From positions 4,464,001 through 4,528,000 of the forward strand of contig NZ_CP114283.1 in the NCBI RefSeq assembly GCF_027107535.1: DNA of 64,000 nt. Direction: 5' to 3'. Shown here in pieces: positions 16,696-24,788 of the stretch (position 1 is the first letter of the stretch; each line of letters begins with the position of its first letter). The stretch is from Streptomyces aurantiacus. Lineage in GTDB: Bacteria > Actinomycetota > Actinomycetes > Streptomycetales > Streptomycetaceae. The position numbers and the translations under genes were made by a program. The notes below the pieces were generated by a model that was given only the letters and a program-made list of their open reading frames with translations, was not told the origin of the DNA and did not search any database.

Positions 16696-17511
16696 TCAGC
16701 CGCTTGCTGAAGCTTCGCCTCGGTCGGCAGGGTGCGGCGGTACGGCGCGGTTGTTGAGGTCCACCGAGAGGAAGATGTCGTTCGCGACGGGGTTGCGGAT
16801 CTCCTCGGCGAGCTGACCGATGAGTCCGGCCGTGCGGGCGAGCAGGGCGAAGGCGCGCAGTAGTTCCAGCGGGAGGCCGAGGTCGGCGAGCGCGGCGCCG
16901 CAGACGCCGGCGCCGTTCAGCGGCAGTGTTTTGCCCAGAACGTGAGGGTGGATTCGGCCGATGGCTGCGAAGAGCGACAGGTGCGGACCGACCAGCTCTT
17001 CCTCGGCGGCGATGTGGAACAGCCGCGGTGTGCGGGGGTCGCCCTTTTTGTGTACGTGGTGCCCGAGACCGGGGATCACCCTGCCCTCCGCTCGTGCCGA
17101 GCGCACGGAGGCGAGGGCGAGTTCGTCCCAGCCTGCCTCGTCGGTCGGGGGGCCACCCCGAGCTGTCGACAGGGCGTCGTGGAGGAACCTGCCGCAGTCC
17201 TCGGTCACGCCGAGGAAGCGTGAGCCGCCGCCCAGGAGCCCGGCGGCGAGGGCGCCCTGGACCGAGTCGGGCGCCGACAGGTACGTCAGCCTGGTCGTGA
17301 TCGCGGTCGGGGTGAAGCCGTGGTCGGCCAGAGCGGCGAGCACGGCCTCGAACACCCGTGTCTCCCCGGGGGTGGGTCGGCGCTGTGCGGCGAGCCAGAA
17401 CGCCAGCTCGCCGAAGCCCACCTCGCCCATCACATCGGCCGCGAGGTCCTGGCCGAGCAGGGTGATCTTGTCCAGGGAGGACGCACCGAGGGCGGTCGGG
17501 TACTCAGGCAT
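16696..17511 (-). CDS. Citryl-CoA lyase (citrate-synthase fold)
   Basis: Protein of 271 residues, far shorter than citrate synthase (~370-430), matching the short lyase subgroup that splits a 3-hydroxyacyl-CoA such as citryl-CoA. The citrate-synthase-like active-site histidine segment PGLGHHVHKKGDPRTPRL lies near residues 150-167; NGAGVCGAALADLG and AGLIGQLAEEIRNP follow. Its start overlaps the CoA-transferase gene by 8 bp, so the transferase probably activates the acid that this lyase cleaves. Last gene of a five-gene operon beginning with an intradiol dioxygenase. Confidence 0.8.
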   Translation of the reverse strand: MPEYPTALGASSLDKITLLGQDLAADVMGEVGFGELAFWLAAQRRPTPGETRVFEAVLAALADHGFTPTAITTRLTYLSAPDSVQGALAAGLLGGGSRFLGVTEDCGRFLHDALSTARGGPPTDEAGWDELALASVRSARAEGRVIPGLGHHVHKKGDPRTPRLFHIAAEEELVGPHLSLFAAIGRIHPHVLGKTLPLNGAGVCGAALADLGLPLELLRAFALLARTAGLIGQLAEEIRNPVANDIFLSVDLNNRAVPPHPADRGEASASG

Positions 17512-18682
17512 GGTCGTCCCCCAGCAAGTCCTGCAGCCACTTGCGCAGTTCGGTCCCGTGCTCGTCCAACTCGGGCGGGGGCAGGCGGTAGGCGGCGGGC
17601 GTCTCGGAGAAGCGGATCGGGTGCCGTGTCGTGGGTACGGCCCGGTCTCCCTCGCCGACCTCGACGACCGGGTCGAGTCCGAAGCGTTCGGCCATCGCGA
17701 ATCCGCCGTCGATGGTGTTGATCGGCCCGCAGGGGACCCCGGCGTCGACGAGCAGCTCGAACCACTCCAGGGCGGTCCTCGTCTTCAGCCGTTCGAGCAG
17801 GAGGGGCCGGAGTTCCTCCCGTCGCTCGGTGCGGTCGGCGTTGTGCCGGAAGCGGGGATCGTCGGCGGTCTCGGGGATCCCGAGTACTTCGCACAGCTTG
17901 CGGAACTGCCCGTCGTTGGCCGCGGTGACGATCAGGTCCTGGTCGGCCGTCGGCAACGGTTCGTAGGGGAAGACGCTGGGATGCGCGTTGCCCATCCGAT
18001 AGGGCACGGTGTCGCCGGCGACGTAGGAGGAGCTGTGGTTGACCAGCCCGGTCAGCGCCGACGACAGCAAATTCACCTCGACGAGCTGGCCCCGGCCGGT
18101 CGCGTCGCGGTGGCGGAGGGCGGCGAGGATACCGATGGTGGCGTGGTTGCCCGCCATCACGTCGAAGACCGAGATCCCCGCCCGGTACGGCGGCCCGTCC
18201 GGATCACCGGTCAGACTCATCAGCCCGGAGATCGCCTGCACCATCAGGTCGTAGCCGGGTACGTTCCGGCCGGGTCCGGCTCCGAAACCGCTGATCGACG
18301 CGTACACCACGCCCGGGTTTCCGGCGCTCACCGAGGCGTGGTCGAGGCCGTACCGTGCCAGTCCGCCCGGCTTGAAGTTCTCGATCACCACGTCGGCGCG
18401 CCGGGCGAGCTCCCTCGCGAGCCGCGCGTCCGCCTCGTCGCGGAAGTCGAGCGCGAGCGACCGCTTCCCGCGGTTGATCCCCAGGTAGTAGGTCGACACA
18501 CCGTCGCGCGCCGGCGGCGTCCACGTGCGGGTGTCGTCCCCTTGAGGACCCTCGACCTTCACCACGTCGGCCCCGAGATCGGCGAGCAACATCGTCGCGT
18601 ACGGACCGGCGAGGATGCGGGAGAAGTCCGCCACCAGCAGCCCGTCGAGCGGTCCGCGTGAGCCGCCTGAACCGCTGCTCAT
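17504..18682 (-). CDS. CaiB/BaiF (class III) CoA-transferase
   Basis: Protein of 392 residues. The N-terminus LDGLLVADFSRILAGPYATMLLADLGADVVKVE is diagnostic of the family. The catalytic aspartate is in SVFDVMAGNHATIGILAAL near residue 165. It moves CoA between carboxylic acids. It overlaps the citryl-CoA lyase by 8 bp and is 3 bp from the amidohydrolase, so all are co-translated. In this context the acceptor is likely a di- or tricarboxylic acid from ring cleavage; that is inference. Confidence 0.88.
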   Translation of the reverse strand: MSSGSGGSRGPLDGLLVADFSRILAGPYATMLLADLGADVVKVEGPQGDDTRTWTPPARDGVSTYYLGINRGKRSLALDFRDEADARLARELARRADVVIENFKPGGLARYGLDHASVSAGNPGVVYASISGFGAGPGRNVPGYDLMVQAISGLMSLTGDPDGPPYRAGISVFDVMAGNHATIGILAALRHRDATGRGQLVEVNLLSSALTGLVNHSSSYVAGDTVPYRMGNAHPSVFPYEPLPTADQDLIVTAANDGQFRKLCEVLGIPETADDPRFRHNADRTERREELRPLLLERLKTRTALEWFELLVDAGVPCGPINTIDGGFAMAERFGLDPVVEVGEGDRAVPTTRHPIRFSETPAAYRLPPPELDEHGTELRKWLQDLLGDDHA

Positions 18683-18685
18683 GGG

Positions 18686-20161
18686 CTACGCCCCCTCGTT
18701 CTGCACGGCGACGCCTTCGCCGCGGTACTCGCTGTAGGTGTACGGGTTGGAGATCACCTCGGTTGTCGGGATCTCCGGCTCCACGGCCTCCCGCCACGCG
18801 TCCTCGCCCATGGTGGTCCGCGCGTAGTCCACGGTCGCGGCGACGGCGGTGCGGGCCCGCTCCAGGTCGACGCCGACCAGTTCGTGCGCGTACTTCACCA
18901 CGGTTCCGTTGACCAGCACGGTGTGCACGTCGGCGCGGGTGGCCTGGTAGACCACGTGCCCGTAGGGGTGCAGGATCGGGTACATCGCCGGGGACCGGTC
19001 GTTCTTGAGCAGGACGAGGTCGGCCTTCTTGCCCGGCGTCAACGAGCCGATGGTGTCGCTGAGACCGAGCACTCCGGCGCCGCCGATCGTGGCCCACTCC
19101 ACGACGTCCCGGGCCCGCAGGCTGTGGTGCACCACCGTCTCCCCGGCCGCGTGGGCCGCCATGTGCTCGCGCGTGCGGTCGGCCGACAGGGTGGCGCGCA
19201 TCGCCGAGAACAGATCGGCGCTGAACCACACGCTGGTGTCCATCGACAGCGACACGGGGATGCCGTGGCGCCTCAGCCGCCAGGTGGGAGGGTAGCCCTG
19301 GCCGGCGTTGTGCTCGCTCTCCGCCGACACCGAGACCGTGCCGCCCGAGGCGGCGATCCGGTGGTACGAGTCCTCGCTGAGCGTCGCGGAATGTACGTAC
19401 GTGACGTCCGGCGTCATGAACCCGTGGTCCCACATCAGACGTATGCCGTTGTCGTTCGTCGCGCCCCACACACCCGCGTGGGTGGTGACCGGCAACCCGA
19501 GCTCGCGGGCCGCCTCGAACGCCGCCTTCTCGGGGAAGGCGGCGTCACCGGTGACGTCGAAGGCGAGCTGCAGGCCCAGCATGTCGTCCCGCCCGGAGAA
19601 GTGGCGGTCGACGAAGGACCGGAACTCCTTCGAGCGGGCCCACTCCCAGGGAGCGCCGAGCAGGTTGCCGTAGGCCAGCACGAAGCGGCCCGGCACCGCG
19701 CGCAGCGATTCGACGGCCGCGTCCCCGTGCTCGGGCGTCTGCAGCCCGTGCGACCAGTCCACCGTGGTGGTCACACCCGCGTCGAGCGCCTCGATGCCGG
19801 ACAGCAGGTTGCCGGCGTGGATGTCCTCGGGACGGAAGATCTTGCCCCAGGTGAGGTAGTAGAAGACGAAGTACTGCGACAGGGTCCAGTCGGCGCCGAG
19901 TCCGCGCAGCGCGGTCTGCCACATGTGCCGGTGGGTGTCGACCATGCCGGGCATGAGGATGCCGCCGGCGCAGTCCACCACCACGGCGTCGTCGGGTGCC
20001 TGAAGGTCCCTTCCGACCTGCTCGATCCGTTCGCCGCGGACCAGCACGTCGCCGCGGTCGAGCAGGCCGATCGCGGGGTCCATGGACAGGACGGTCGCGT
20101 TGCGGAACAGGACGGGACGTCCGAAGGCGAAGTCCTCGCTGCGTGGTTGTTCGATCGTCAC
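18686..20161 (-). CDS. Amidohydrolase-superfamily metal hydrolase
   Basis: Protein of 491 residues with the TIM-barrel of the cytosine-deaminase/atrazine-chlorohydrolase group. The metal site begins with MVDTHRHMWQ near residue 58; VTTHAGVWG near 210 and TYVHSATLSEDSY near 245 supply further ligands, then SLSMDTSVWFSADLF. GTG at 20161 is preferred over the longer 20206 start because GAGGTGA sits just before it. It starts 4 bp after the DoxX stop. In an aromatic operon it could hydrolyse a lactone/enol or deaminate/dehalogenate a ring; unresolved. Confidence 0.8.
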   Translation of the reverse strand: MTIEQPRSEDFAFGRPVLFRNATVLSMDPAIGLLDRGDVLVRGERIEQVGRDLQAPDDAVVVDCAGGILMPGMVDTHRHMWQTALRGLGADWTLSQYFVFYYLTWGKIFRPEDIHAGNLLSGIEALDAGVTTTVDWSHGLQTPEHGDAAVESLRAVPGRFVLAYGNLLGAPWEWARSKEFRSFVDRHFSGRDDMLGLQLAFDVTGDAAFPEKAAFEAARELGLPVTTHAGVWGATNDNGIRLMWDHGFMTPDVTYVHSATLSEDSYHRIAASGGTVSVSAESEHNAGQGYPPTWRLRRHGIPVSLSMDTSVWFSADLFSAMRATLSADRTREHMAAHAAGETVVHHSLRARDVVEWATIGGAGVLGLSDTIGSLTPGKKADLVLLKNDRSPAMYPILHPYGHVVYQATRADVHTVLVNGTVVKYAHELVGVDLERARTAVAATVDYARTTMGEDAWREAVEPEIPTTEVISNPYTYSEYRGEGVAVQNEGA

Positions 20162-20165
20162 GTGG

Positions 20166-20684
20166 TCACCTCGTTGTGGAGTCTGTGGTCCGGGACCGCA
20201 GAACACGGGAGCGGGCGGTCAGTGGTACGGCCGCGGCGGCCAGGCCGAGGGCCAGTGCCGCGCATCCCCATGCGTAGCCGTCGAGTTCCGTCAGCCCGCG
20301 GGCGTGGTCGAGTGACCAGGCGCCGGGGCCGGTGAAGGCGAGGACCGCTGCCACCGCGCCGTAGGAGAAGGGCACTTCGCAGCCGCCCTTCTGGGCCCAG
20401 AAGCCGTTCGGCGCGGTCGCCGCCGCCGCGACCGCCATGGTGCCGACGATCACCGCGCAGCCGCCGGGAGTCAGCAGCCCGGCAGCGACCGAGACCGCTC
20501 CGGCGAGTTCGGCCGCCCCGGCGACGAGCACCATCCGCCGGCCGGGCACGAAGCCCCACTGGTCGAAGACGGCGGCGGTCCCGGCCCGCCCGGCACCGCC
20601 GAACCAGCCGAACAGTTTCTGGGTGCCGTGGCCGAACAGCAGCGCGGCGAGCAGCAGCCGCAGCAGGAGCAGCCCGAGATTCAC
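20166..20684 (-). CDS. DoxX-family membrane protein
   Basis: A 172-residue protein with four hydrophobic helices. Its N-terminus, LLLRLLLAALLFGHGTQKLFGWFGG, has the DoxX GxxKLxG pattern. GTG start overlaps the dioxygenase stop (GTGA). DoxX-like proteins act as membrane redox or quinone-linked subunits; here it is a co-transcribed member of an aromatic-degradation operon. Confidence 0.8.
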   Translation of the reverse strand: MNLGLLLLRLLLAALLFGHGTQKLFGWFGGAGRAGTAAVFDQWGFVPGRRMVLVAGAAELAGAVSVAAGLLTPGGCAVIVGTMAVAAAATAPNGFWAQKGGCEVPFSYGAVAAVLAFTGPGAWSLDHARGLTELDGYAWGCAALALGLAAAAVPLTARSRVLRSRTTDSTTR

Positions 20685-21562
20685 GGCTGCGGCTCGTCCG
20701 TCGTCCGGGGCTGCAGCACGAAATCGAACTCGGCGCGCAGGTACGGCTCGTCGATGGTGCCGCCGTCAGGGGAGGGGCCTGCCGGTTCCTCGGTAAAGCG
20801 CACGATCAGCTCGTCCTTCGTGCCGAACACGACATCGGTGTCGAGGAATTCGGAACCCTCCCGGAACAGATGGGTGATGAGCTTCTCGTGGCCGGGGTGG
20901 TCGATCAGGAAGTGGATGTGCGCGGGACGGAAGTGGCTGATGTCGGTCCTGCCGATCAGGTCACCGACCGGACCGTCCATCGGAATCGCGTAGCCGCGTG
21001 GCGCGATGGTGCGCACGCAGTACGTGCCGTCCGCCCGCGTCCGGTACAGCGCGCGCAGCCGGGCCTCGTCGATGTCCGGCAGCTGCGCCTCGTAGGCGCC
21101 GTCGGTGTCGGCCTGCCATACGTCCAGGACGATGTCGGGCAGAGGCGTGCCGTCGAGGTCGAGGACCCGGCCGATGATGAACAGCGGCGTGCCCGGAATG
21201 CCGTCCGACATGTCGGCTCCGAAACCGGCCGTCGGAGAGCCGTCGATGTGGAACGGACCGAGCACCGTCGCCGGAGTGGCGTCCGCCGAGAAGTGATGGT
21301 TCAGCTGGACGACGAGCGTGCTCAGACCCAGGACGTCGGAGGCGAGGATGAACTCCTGACGCTTGTCGTCACTGATCCGGCCGGTCGCTGTGAGCCATTC
21401 GACGGCAGCCGCCCACTCCTCCTCCGTCAGTCCGACCTCGCGGGCGTACGCGTGGAGGTGCCGCACCAACGCTGTCATCAGCTCGGCGAGCCGGGGAGAG
21501 TGCGCCGTGGCCCACCGCTTCACCGCCAGGTCGCTGAGGTTGTCCTCCGTCACGAAGGCCAT
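20681..21562 (-). CDS. Intradiol ring-cleavage dioxygenase, hydroxyquinol 1,2-dioxygenase-like
   Basis: A 293-residue Fe(III) dioxygenase. The N-terminal helical dimer domain (about 1-100) contains EFILASDVLGLSTLV, close to hydroxyquinol dioxygenases. The catalytic beta domain supplies two tyrosines (YRTRADGTY and GYAIP region) and two histidines (HFRPAHIHF, near 223-231) as iron ligands; VLGPFHIDGSP is the family segment before it. ATG at 21562 follows GAGGAGG; the 21625 start has no such site. First gene of the operon to 16696, behind a large dyad at 21590. Confidence 0.88.
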   Translation of the reverse strand: MAFVTEDNLSDLAVKRWATAHSPRLAELMTALVRHLHAYAREVGLTEEEWAAAVEWLTATGRISDDKRQEFILASDVLGLSTLVVQLNHHFSADATPATVLGPFHIDGSPTAGFGADMSDGIPGTPLFIIGRVLDLDGTPLPDIVLDVWQADTDGAYEAQLPDIDEARLRALYRTRADGTYCVRTIAPRGYAIPMDGPVGDLIGRTDISHFRPAHIHFLIDHPGHEKLITHLFREGSEFLDTDVVFGTKDELIVRFTEEPAGPSPDGGTIDEPYLRAEFDFVLQPRTTDEPQP

Positions 21563-21589
21563 GGAATCCTCCTCGATTCGTTCCGGCCC

Positions 21590-21623
21590 GACCGCTGTGC
21601 GGACATCAGTCCGTACAGCGGTC
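21590..21623. promoter_or_regulatory. Large dyad just upstream of the intradiol dioxygenase operon
   Basis: Arms GACCGCTGTGCGGAC and GTCCGTACAGCGGTC (14 of 15 complementary) with a 4-nt loop, 28 bp before the dioxygenase start. The position suits an operator or a leader hairpin. The CGGAC/GTCCG elements recall, in opposite order, the palindrome near the IclR gene at 37812. Confidence 0.5.
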
Positions 21624-21809
21624 ACACTGGCGCATGGTTGACTCGTAAATCAAGCCCTTGGATGGCTGCATTGAAGCCAGGCTCGGGTTGGGGTCGATCG
21701 GACTGCTGTCTGCATCTCGGATATGCGTGGCCCGTGACCGGCCGGTGACGGGCCCAGGGGCCGCGAGGGGCCGCGAGGGACCGCGAGAGATCGCGAGAAT
21801 CCGGAGAGG

Positions 21810-22796
21810 TCAGAACATCGTGTTGTCGTTGGCGGAGGTGGCCGGGACGTCCTGTACGGCGTCCCAGTGCTCGATGATCTTGAGCTCGCCATTCTTCTGC
21901 TTCTTGACCCGGAAGATGTCCACGACCGACTGTCCCCGGTCCTCGGGACTGAGGCGGTAGTGCGCGTGGATGGCGACGTAGTCCTTGTCGGCGATGACGC
22001 GCTTGCGCTCCACGATCAGGTTCGGGAACTGGCGGAAGAAATTGGTGAACTGCTCACGCAGGCCGGCCGAGCCGCTGGGGATGGTCGGGTTGTGCTGGTA
22101 GTACTCCGGCGCGAGGTACCTGACGGCGTCGGGGTTCTTGTCGACGAGGAGGGTGTCGAAGTAACCGGTGGCGATCTTCTCGCTGAGCGCTGTGCTCCAG
22201 CGCGGGCCGCTGGGCTGGTTCGTGTGCGGGTTGCTGACCGTGCCGAACATGTCGTTGCCGTTGACGCTGGTCGCCGGCACGTCCTGGACCGTGTCCCAGT
22301 GCTCGGCGATCATGCCGCTCCTGGGGTCGAATCGGAAGATGTCGACCACGGCCGTGCCACGGGTGCCGGGCTCGTAGACGGGGTTGGAGTGCACCAGGAC
22401 CAGGTTGCCCTGGGCGAGGACCCGCTTCACGTTGTACTGGTGGTCCGGGAAGCGCGCGGTCCAGTCGCGGATGAAGTTCTTGATCGCTTCCCGGCCGTTG
22501 GGCGCGGCGGGGTTGTGCTGGATGTAGTCCTCGCGGATGTACCGGTCGGCGACCTCGAGGTTGCCCTCCTCGAAGAGCTGGGTGAGGACGTGGACGGCGA
22601 CGCGCTTGTTGCGCTGCTGCGTGGCGGGGCTCGTGTACGGGGCGTCGAGGCCGAGGCCCGGGCCGCTGTGGGACGGCGCGGAGGCGGAGACAGTGGCCGT
22701 GGCGGCAGGTGCGAAGCCGGCCACAGCTCCTACGGTCGCCGCAGCCAGGAGGGTGGCTACGGCCTTGCGGGGCAGCCGGCTGGTGCTGTTCGACAT
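21810..22796 (-). CDS. Secreted protein with two tandem SnoaL-like domains
   Basis: A 328-residue exported protein. A twin-basic signal-like N-terminus (MSNSTSRLPRKAVATLL, cleavage near ATATVSA) is followed by two NTF2/SnoaL-like cone domains, about 60-175 and 200-328. Both repeats contain a YxQHNP motif (YIQHNPAAPNG, YYQHNPTIPSG), VxDIFRF/VxDIFRV, and both end with EHWD.VQDVPATS. Such proteins occur among polyketide cyclases and small-molecule isomerases; activity unknown. Two-domain architecture suggests internal duplication. Confidence 0.8.
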   Translation of the reverse strand: MSNSTSRLPRKAVATLLAAATVGAVAGFAPAATATVSASAPSHSGPGLGLDAPYTSPATQQRNKRVAVHVLTQLFEEGNLEVADRYIREDYIQHNPAAPNGREAIKNFIRDWTARFPDHQYNVKRVLAQGNLVLVHSNPVYEPGTRGTAVVDIFRFDPRSGMIAEHWDTVQDVPATSVNGNDMFGTVSNPHTNQPSGPRWSTALSEKIATGYFDTLLVDKNPDAVRYLAPEYYQHNPTIPSGSAGLREQFTNFFRQFPNLIVERKRVIADKDYVAIHAHYRLSPEDRGQSVVDIFRVKKQKNGELKIIEHWDAVQDVPATSANDNTMF

Positions 22797-22889
22797 GGGG
22801 GTTCTCCAATGCTGTGCGGACGGCGGTGAACGCGTCGGCGGGTGTTTGGTGGGAGGTCGGGAGTAAAGAGCAAAGGCGCCCGTGTGGGC

Positions 22890-23594
22890 TCAGGCGCGGT
22901 CGAAGGCGAGGAGGAACTCGATGTTTCCCTCGTCCTCCACCGCGATCCCGCCGAAGTTGGGTGCCTCGATGCCGTAGTCGGCGAAGGTGACCGGAATGGA
23001 ACCGTTGACCCGGAAGCCGTCGGCGGTGCGCTGGGCGTCGAGCTCGAAGGAGACCGAGTTGGTCTCACCGTGGACGGTCAGCTCACCTGAGGCTTTGGCG
23101 CTGATCTGCTCGCCCACCGCCGGAGCAGAACCGAAGTCGACGGGCTCGGTGAGCTCGAAGGTGGCCTCCGGGTAGCGCTCGGTGTTCATGACCCGGCCGC
23201 GGAACTGGCCGTCGCGCTGGTCGGAGTCGCTCTTCACCGAAGCAAGGTCGGAGGTGAAGGATCCGCTGACCGCCCGGTTGCCTTCGATCTCCAGCTCTCC
23301 GGTGACCTTTTCGGCACGGCCCAGCGCCGTGACGTTCTGGCCGAAGAGGACTTCGTCGACCCGGTAACCGGCCTGCGAACCGCTGCCCACCCGCCAGGCA
23401 CCCTCGACATCTCCGGAACCCGAGGAACTGGCGGAGGAGTCCGAGCCTGGCTGGTCGTCGAGCGAGAGGGCCGCTGGTGGCTTCTCCTGGACGTAGTTGA
23501 TGTAGATGTAGGGGCCCGCCGTGCAAAGCACGGCGACGGTGGCCACACCGGCGATGAGCCAGCGCTTCCAGTGCCTGCGGATGCTGCCTGCCAT
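22890..23594 (-). CDS. YceI-family lipid-binding protein with N-terminal membrane anchor
   Basis: A 234-residue protein: basic N-terminus, one membrane helix (about 11-30), a Ser-rich linker, then a YceI lipocalin-like beta-barrel (about 65-234) with GAWRVGSGSQAGYRVDE, GQFRGRVMNTERYPEATFEL and GELTVHG segments. Such proteins bind isoprenoid or other amphiphiles outside the membrane. ATG at 23594 is chosen for the GGGGGA site six bases upstream; ATG 23606 has none. Confidence 0.85.
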   Translation of the reverse strand: MAGSIRRHWKRWLIAGVATVAVLCTAGPYIYINYVQEKPPAALSLDDQPGSDSSASSSGSGDVEGAWRVGSGSQAGYRVDEVLFGQNVTALGRAEKVTGELEIEGNRAVSGSFTSDLASVKSDSDQRDGQFRGRVMNTERYPEATFELTEPVDFGSAPAVGEQISAKASGELTVHGETNSVSFELDAQRTADGFRVNGSIPVTFADYGIEAPNFGGIAVEDEGNIEFLLAFDRA

Positions 23595-23617
23595 GGTGTC
23601 CCCCATATGTTTCGTGA

Positions 23618-23635
23618 TTCAACTGAAGTTTCAAG
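23618..23635. promoter_or_regulatory. Repeated TTGAA element upstream of the YceI gene
   Basis: On the minus strand CTTGAAACTTCAGTTGAA carries two TTGAA units, resembling MarR-type boxes often found before yceI in actinobacteria. No MarR gene is nearby. Weak evidence. Confidence 0.3.
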
Positions 23636-23718
23636 TATTGGATCGCGGGTCGCCCTGGGGTGTGAGGGGTCGCTACGGACGGGCGCGGGCTCAGTCGTGG
23701 GCGGCGAGCGGGATGAGG

Positions 23719-24693
23719 TCAGTCCAGGAGTTGCTCGGAGACCTGCCAGAGTCGCTCGGCCGCCTCCGGATCCAGGGCGTGCGGCGCGACCCCGGTGTTG
23801 GTGCCCGGCTGGTGCAGTGGTGCCTCGTTGCAGTCCTCGAAGTACCGGCCGCTGATGCCGTCGAGCAAGGGTGAGGTGGCCAGCAGGACGGAGGTCGCGG
23901 CGCCCTGTTCGACCGATTTGAAGGACATCTCGGGCAAGGGTGTTCCTTCGCCGAGGAGGGCTCGCAGGTGGGCCATGAACAGGCCCATCCGGGCGTCGTC
24001 CATGTAGCGTCCCAGGTTGGTCTGGATCCCTCCGGGCATCAGCGCATTGACCGTGATCCCGTCGGCGGCCCATCGCCGGCCGGCCTCGACCGCGAACAAC
24101 ACGTTTGCGGTCTTGGACTGGCCGTACGCCAGCCACGGATCGTAAGGCCGCTCGGTGAAGTGGAGGTCGTCGAAGACGACGGGTGAGAACAGGTGCCCGC
24201 TGGAACTCACCGACGCCACCCGGGCGCCGCCGGCCGCCGCGAGTGCCTCGTGCAGCCCGGTGGCCAGGGCGAAGTGCCCCAGGTGGTTGGTGGCGAACTG
24301 CAACTCCCAGCCCTGGGGTGTGCGGCTCTCCGGGGCGGCCATGACACCGGCGTTGTTGACGAGGATGTGCAGCGGGCCCTGCCAGGTGGCGGTGAACGCG
24401 CGGACGGACGCCGGATCGGTCAGGTCCAGGGCGGCTACCCGTACGCCTTCGGAGCCGGTGGCGGCCCGGATATCCTTCGCGATGCGATCGCCGGTGGCGG
24501 TGTCCCGCACGGCCAGCGTGACCTCCGCGCCGGCGCCGGCCAGCGCTCGGGCGGTCTCCACGCCGATGCCGGACGCCGCCCCGGTGACGACAGCGCGGCG
24601 GCCCGTGAGGTCGATGCCCGCGATGACGTCGGCAGCCGTGGACCGGCTGGTGAACGGAGTGGTGATGCCTGTCCTCGTGGCCATTCTCGCCAT
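23719..24693 (-). CDS. SDR-family oxidoreductase (retinol-dehydrogenase-like)
   Basis: A 324-residue short-chain dehydrogenase. Cofactor motif TGAASGIG near residue 38, NNAG near 112, catalytic Ser in SVSSSGH near 155 and YGQSK near 190. The long N-terminus and extended C-terminal substrate region fit the WW-oxidoreductase/retinol-dehydrogenase-like subgroup. AGGGAG precedes the ATG at 24693. It diverges from a TetR gene with two palindromic sites between them, so it is probably the repressor's target. Confidence 0.88.
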   Translation of the reverse strand: MARMATRTGITTPFTSRSTAADVIAGIDLTGRRAVVTGAASGIGVETARALAGAGAEVTLAVRDTATGDRIAKDIRAATGSEGVRVAALDLTDPASVRAFTATWQGPLHILVNNAGVMAAPESRTPQGWELQFATNHLGHFALATGLHEALAAAGGARVASVSSSGHLFSPVVFDDLHFTERPYDPWLAYGQSKTANVLFAVEAGRRWAADGITVNALMPGGIQTNLGRYMDDARMGLFMAHLRALLGEGTPLPEMSFKSVEQGAATSVLLATSPLLDGISGRYFEDCNEAPLHQPGTNTGVAPHALDPEAAERLWQVSEQLLD

Positions 24694-24718
24694 GCTCCCT
24701 GTTTGCTATTCTCGAAAA

Positions 24719-24732
24719 CGGAGGTGCCTCCG
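24719..24732. promoter_or_regulatory. Palindromic operator 1 between SDR and TetR genes
   Basis: CGGAGGTGCCTCCG is a perfect 6-bp inverted repeat with a 2-nt centre, followed by ATTG. It has a near-identical twin 33 bp to the right. Confidence 0.7.
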
Positions 24733-24751
24733 ATTGCTTCCAGACCCTAAG

Positions 24752-24765
24752 CGGAGGGGCCTCCG
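24752..24765. promoter_or_regulatory. Palindromic operator 2 between SDR and TetR genes
   Basis: CGGAGGGGCCTCCG, same arms as the site at 24719 and also followed by ATTG. The 33-bp centre-to-centre spacing is about three helical turns, fitting two repressor dimers on one DNA face. Confidence 0.7.
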
Positions 24766-24788
24766 ATTGTCCAGAAGGAAGGAAGACT

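Noticed and set aside
21755..21800. Short CCGCGAGGG repeats as a CRISPR-like or satellite array
   Set aside because: Only a few imperfect 9-10-bp units without spacers; probably replication slippage in GC-rich DNA.
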